Of a DNA stretch of 64,000 nt, positions 61,498 to 64,000 are shown one piece after another. The translations under genes and the position numbers were made by a program. Each line of letters starts with the position of its first letter. Position 1 is the stretch's first letter. Origin of the DNA: Sphingomicrobium clamense (GTDB lineage: Bacteria; Pseudomonadota; Alphaproteobacteria; Sphingomonadales; Sphingomonadaceae); assembly GCF_019264355.1 (NCBI RefSeq), contig NZ_JAHVAH010000001.1:976001-1040000 (forward strand), in the 5' to 3' direction. Under the pieces are notes generated by a model. The model was not told the DNA's origin, did no database searches, and saw only the letters and a list, made by a program, of their open reading frames with translations.

Positions 61498-61730
61498 AGA
61501 CCAAGCTGCTCTTGAGTGGACTGGCGGCGATCCCGCTCGCCGGCTGCATCAGCGTCGATCCGCCCGACAAGCCGATCGACATCAATCTCAATGTGCGGAT
61601 CGAGCAGGAAGTGCTCGTGCGTCTGGACCAGGAAGTCGACGCGCTTATCGCCGACAATCCGGAGGCCTTCCCGGACAGCGATCCGGACACCACCACCACC
61701 GTCGAAGATTTGCCGGAAAACAGCGAATAA
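61494..61730 (+). CDS. ynbE: YnbE-like lipoprotein
   Basis: A 78-residue lipoprotein: lipobox LAGC (AIPLAGCISVDPP), then a short segment PIDINLNVRIEQEVLVRLDQ that matches YnbE, the outer-membrane lipoprotein which adds strands to the end of YdbH, then a disordered acidic tail longer than in E. coli YnbE (about 60). ATG 61494 overlaps the ydbH stop by four bases. Confidence 0.87.
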   Translation: MKTKLLLSGLAAIPLAGCISVDPPDKPIDINLNVRIEQEVLVRLDQEVDALIADNPEAFPDSDPDTTTTVEDLPENSE

Positions 61731-62101
61731 TGCTCGCCCTGACCCTGTCCGCCCTCCTCGCCGTCCAGCAAACCGCCACTGCGTCCGATCTCGTCGTCGA
61801 CGGCATCCGCACCGGCCGGGTCGGCGAGCGGTACGATGGCTATCTCGATTTCGTCAGCACCCCCAGCGCATCGCTCCGCCGCGCGGTCGGAGCGATCAAT
61901 ATTCGCCGCCGCGCGCTCTACGCCGACCTTGGCGGCCGCACCCGCATCGCCCCGCGCGAAGTCGGGATGACGACGGCATGCAAACTCCTCCTCCGCGTCC
62001 CCGAAGGCGGCGCCTACCAGCTGGCCGATGGCGAGTGGCGCACGCGCACGGCGGAAACACCGCTCGTGCTGCCGACCTATTGCCCGAAAGATTCGCGGTA
62101 A
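61730..62101 (+). CDS. ydbL: YdbL-like DUF1318 periplasmic protein
   Basis: A 123-residue exported protein: short signal sequence (LALTLSALLAVQQTATA), then VVDGIRTGRVGERYDGYLDF, SLRRAVGAINIRRRALYADL, and a C-terminal extension with ACKLLLRVPEGGAYQLADG. In E. coli YdbL keeps YdbH and YnbE from stacking aberrantly. ATG 61730 overlaps the ynbE stop by one base. The last 25 bases overlap a convergent gene. Confidence 0.83.
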   Translation: MLALTLSALLAVQQTATASDLVVDGIRTGRVGERYDGYLDFVSTPSASLRRAVGAINIRRRALYADLGGRTRIAPREVGMTTACKLLLRVPEGGAYQLADGEWRTRTAETPLVLPTYCPKDSR

Positions 62102-62880
62102 GGCTCGGCGATCGCCGCGACCCGGTCGGGAAGCATGGCGAGATCGATGCGATACTCGCCTTCGGCCCAGGACCCCGCGACATAAGGATCGGCGATCAGC
62201 CGCACGATCTTGAACCGGCCATCGCCATCCCCGTCCACCGGGACGATCGTAATGGCATCGAGGTCGGGACAGTCGGCGAACATGCTGTCGTCAGGCACAT
62301 CCCCGACCCGCTGCCGTCGCTCGGCTGCCAGCTTTTCGCAAAATTCCTTCCGCAACGCATTGTCGCGACCATCGGCATTGCCGAACAGGACGGCGGCATC
62401 GACTGGTTTTTCGGTGACCCGGTCCCAGAACAGGCTGCTCGTGCCGCGATTGCCGTGCGCGCCGCCGGTATAGGTCTCGATGGTGGCCAGCAGGCTGAGG
62501 AAGCGCCGGTGATTGCCCAGCACCTCGTAGACGGTGTGCGACCGCATGGGTACGGGCGTGCCGCCCAGCTCGGCGCGCATTTCTGCTTCGTTCTCCGCAG
62601 CGCGCACGATCTCCCTGCGTGCCCGATCGGCCTTGTCGTCGAGCATGATCTTGAGGCGCGGGATGGCGGCGGCGGCCTTGGGGTACGCGAAGCGGAAGTC
62701 GATCCGCTCGTCCTCAACCCGCATATCTACGGCCTCGGCATCCGGATTTTCGGGCACGTTGACGGGCACGCCCTCGGCCATGCGCGCGAAATCCTCGTCC
62801 GACAGCCGCGCCTTGTCTTCGTCGGCGCAGGCGGCAATGGTGAGGGCGGCACAGGCGATGGCGAGGGTCGATCTGCTCAT
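62077..62880 (-). CDS. DUF3298/RsiV-like lipoprotein
   Basis: A 267-residue lipoprotein: lipobox IAAC (ALTIAACADED), then a domain resembling DUF4163-DUF3298 proteins (PdaC/RsiV type): IDFRFAYPKAAAAIPRLKIM, RRFLSLLATIETYTGGAHGN, SLFWDRVTEKPVDAAVLFGN and a last strand segment. ETYTGGAHGN with the following acid residues is the hallmark of the domain. In other bacteria it occurs in anti-sigma factors that sense lysozyme and in deacetylases; no such partner domain is present here. ATG 62880. Confidence 0.8.
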   Translation of the reverse strand: MSRSTLAIACAALTIAACADEDKARLSDEDFARMAEGVPVNVPENPDAEAVDMRVEDERIDFRFAYPKAAAAIPRLKIMLDDKADRARREIVRAAENEAEMRAELGGTPVPMRSHTVYEVLGNHRRFLSLLATIETYTGGAHGNRGTSSLFWDRVTEKPVDAAVLFGNADGRDNALRKEFCEKLAAERRQRVGDVPDDSMFADCPDLDAITIVPVDGDGDGRFKIVRLIADPYVAGSWAEGEYRIDLAMLPDRVAAIAEPYRESFGQ

Positions 62881-62919
62881 GAAAGACCAATCAATTCGTG
62901 TCACAGACGTTCCCATCGG

Positions 62920-63016
62920 TTGACACTAGGGTCCCCCCTTCATAAAGGGGCGGCGCCTAGGCGGGTTCGTGGACGAACCCATGCTTCTCGCGCCAGCCTT
63001 TCCAAAGGGTTGGCGC
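62920..63016 (+). promoter_or_regulatory. Promoter and structured leader of the ATP synthase operon
   Basis: TTGACA at 62920-62925 is followed after 15 bp by CATAAA (62941-62946). The transcript would begin with two hairpins: GGGTTCGT at 62963-62970 with ACGAACCC at 62973-62980, and a 12-bp stem from about 62990 to 63016 (GCGCCAGCCTTT with AAAGGGTTGGCGC, two G-U pairs). The ribosome site AAGGAGAG lies just after. The spacing of the promoter is short, so the assignment is tentative. Confidence 0.4.
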
Positions 63017-63035
63017 TATTCGCAAGGAGAGAAAC

Positions 63036-63356
63036 ATGGTCGAAAACGAGCCCGGGCAGGGACCGCTGAAGACCCCCGAGGATGCGCGGATCGATTCGCT
63101 CGAGGAGCGACTTGAACGTGCGCAACATCGGGAAGCGGAGCGAACGGGGAGCCGGACGCCCAAAGCCGACGAGAACGAGCGGCTGGGCAACAAGGTTCTT
63201 TCGCTCTTGATTGGCGGACTTGCCGGCGGCGCGTTGGTCGGATGGGTGCTCGATCGCCTGTTCGGGACCGGCAACCTGCTTCTGGTCGTCATGATGGTGC
63301 TTGGGGTCGTTGGCGGCTTCTGGTCCATCTTCAAGATTGCAAACACGCCCAAATAG
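63036..63356 (+). CDS. atpI: AtpI-like F0F1 ATP synthase assembly protein
   Basis: A 106-residue membrane protein: charged N-terminus with a short coiled coil (DARIDSLEERLERAQHREAE) and two membrane helices (VLSLLIGGLAGGALVGWVLD and LLLVVMMVLGVVGGFWSIF). AtpI-type proteins help assemble the c-ring and take up Mg. First gene of the ATP synthase F0 operon; atpB follows 25 bases later. Confidence 0.88.
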   Translation: MVENEPGQGPLKTPEDARIDSLEERLERAQHREAERTGSRTPKADENERLGNKVLSLLIGGLAGGALVGWVLDRLFGTGNLLLVVMMVLGVVGGFWSIFKIANTPK

Positions 63357-63381
63357 GGCGTTCGAGATTACGGGATTTCTA

Positions 63382-64000
63382 GTGGCTGACGAGTCCGGCA
63401 AGATCGATCCGATGTACCAGTTCGAAGTCCATCCGCTCTTGGGTCAGGAGTGGCAGGTCGCTGGCTACAACATCGCTTTCACCAACAGCGCCGCCTGGAT
63501 GCTGCTCACGCTCGTCGTGCTGTGGCTGTTCATGCTCGGCGGGATGAAGCGAGAGCTGATCCCGGGTCGCTGGCAGATGGCCGTGGAAGGCTTCACCGGC
63601 TTCATTACCGACATGATGGACACCAATATCGGCAAGGGCGGGCGTCGTTTCGTGCCCTACGTCTTCTCGCTGTTCATGTTCATCCTGTTCGCCAACCTGC
63701 TTGGCATGCTGCCCACCGCTCTGGTCGGCGTCCACGCCTTCACGGTCACCAGCCACCTGACGATCACCGGCATCCTCGCCATCGTCAGCTTCGCGATCGT
63801 GCTGGTCGTCGGTTTCGCCAAGCACAAGCTGCATTTCTTCAGCCTGTTCGTGCCGCACGGCACGCCGCTGCCGATGATCCCGCTCATCTTCGTGATCGAG
63901 CTGGTCAGCTTCATGGTCCGCCCCTTCAGCCTCGCGCTGCGACTGTTCGTCGCGATGACCGCGGGACACATCCTGCTGAAGGTGCTGGCGGGCTTCGTCA
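63382..64000 (+). CDS. atpB: F0F1 ATP synthase subunit a (cut by window end)
   Basis: The first 206 residues of the proton-channel subunit: FEVHPLLGQEWQVAGYNIAF at the N-terminus, PYVFSLFMFILFANLLGMLP, and the essential arginine helix with ELVSFMVRPFSLALRLFVAM. Five hydrophobic helices are visible; the last one and the C-terminus lie beyond base 64000. GTG 63382 is the only start near GGGA; the ribosome site is weak. Confidence 0.95.
   Translation, partial: MADESGKIDPMYQFEVHPLLGQEWQVAGYNIAFTNSAAWMLLTLVVLWLFMLGGMKRELIPGRWQMAVEGFTGFITDMMDTNIGKGGRRFVPYVFSLFMFILFANLLGMLPTALVGVHAFTVTSHLTITGILAIVSFAIVLVVGFAKHKLHFFSLFVPHGTPLPMIPLIFVIELVSFMVRPFSLALRLFVAMTAGHILLKVLAGFV

Overview
The window is a GC-rich (roughly 64 percent by eye) alphaproteobacterial chromosome segment, most likely from the order Sphingomonadales. 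The main support is a circularly permuted two-piece tmRNA gene whose tag reads ANDNEALAIAA. Further support comes from acidic lipoproteins, a biliverdin phytochrome next to a heme oxygenase, a LemA/TPM cluster, and dense packing with 1 to 8 base gene overlaps and frequent GTG or TTG starts. I saw no transposase, integrase, CRISPR array or prophage module.

Layout, left to right. 1-2.4 kb: the 5' part of a UvrD/PcrA helicase gene, then a non-coding interval with a cluster of GANTC sites, a perfect DnaA box, a promoter-like sequence and a roughly 540-nt highly structured RNA of no family I recognise, ending in a strong terminator. 2.4-8 kb: a DUF2383 protein, a TonB-like protein, a secreted methyltransferase-like protein, a LytS/LytTR two-component pair and small unknowns. 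7.6-10.7 kb: a murein-recycling locus (Mpl-like ligase divergent from LD-carboxypeptidase) overlapping a 2H phosphoesterase-like gene and a nucleotidase. 10.8-14.6 kb: SWIB protein, extensin-like protein, NUDIX, two acidic lipoproteins, ssrA, and mscL. 14.7-20 kb: LemA plus three consecutive TPM-domain genes, NudF and a Dcp-type peptidase. 20-26.5 kb: a kinase-like protein, a phosphodiesterase, nadC, a nitronate monooxygenase-like protein, an SH3 protein and three tandem paralogous lipoproteins.

26.6-39 kb is a leucine/isovalerate catabolic region: thiolase, isovaleryl-CoA dehydrogenase, both methylcrotonyl-CoA carboxylase subunits and a 3-hydroxyacyl-CoA dehydrogenase. It is interleaved with c-type cytochromes, biotin synthase, a HEXXH membrane protein and a lower-GC unknown gene. 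Between the two carboxylase subunits, short diverged copies of the start of the alpha gene and the end of the beta gene lie end to end. This is a scar showing that two alternative gene cassettes were stacked at this site. cysQ ends the region.

39-48 kb: a MarR-like regulator, membrane proteins, tRNA-Val(TAC), an XRE regulator, the rpsF-rpsR-rplI ribosomal operon (L9 has a long acidic tail), a Rieske oxygenase, and fabD-fabG. 48-52.5 kb: dnaK-dnaJ behind a heat-shock type promoter, then a metallo-beta-lactamase-fold protein. 52.5-57 kb: purB, heme oxygenase and bacteriophytochrome in one overlapping transcription unit. 57-64 kb: a PCu(A)C-like copper chaperone, RadC, the ydbH-ynbE-ydbL envelope lipid-transport operon, a DUF3298-like lipoprotein, and the start of the ATP synthase operon (atpI, atpB cut by the window edge).
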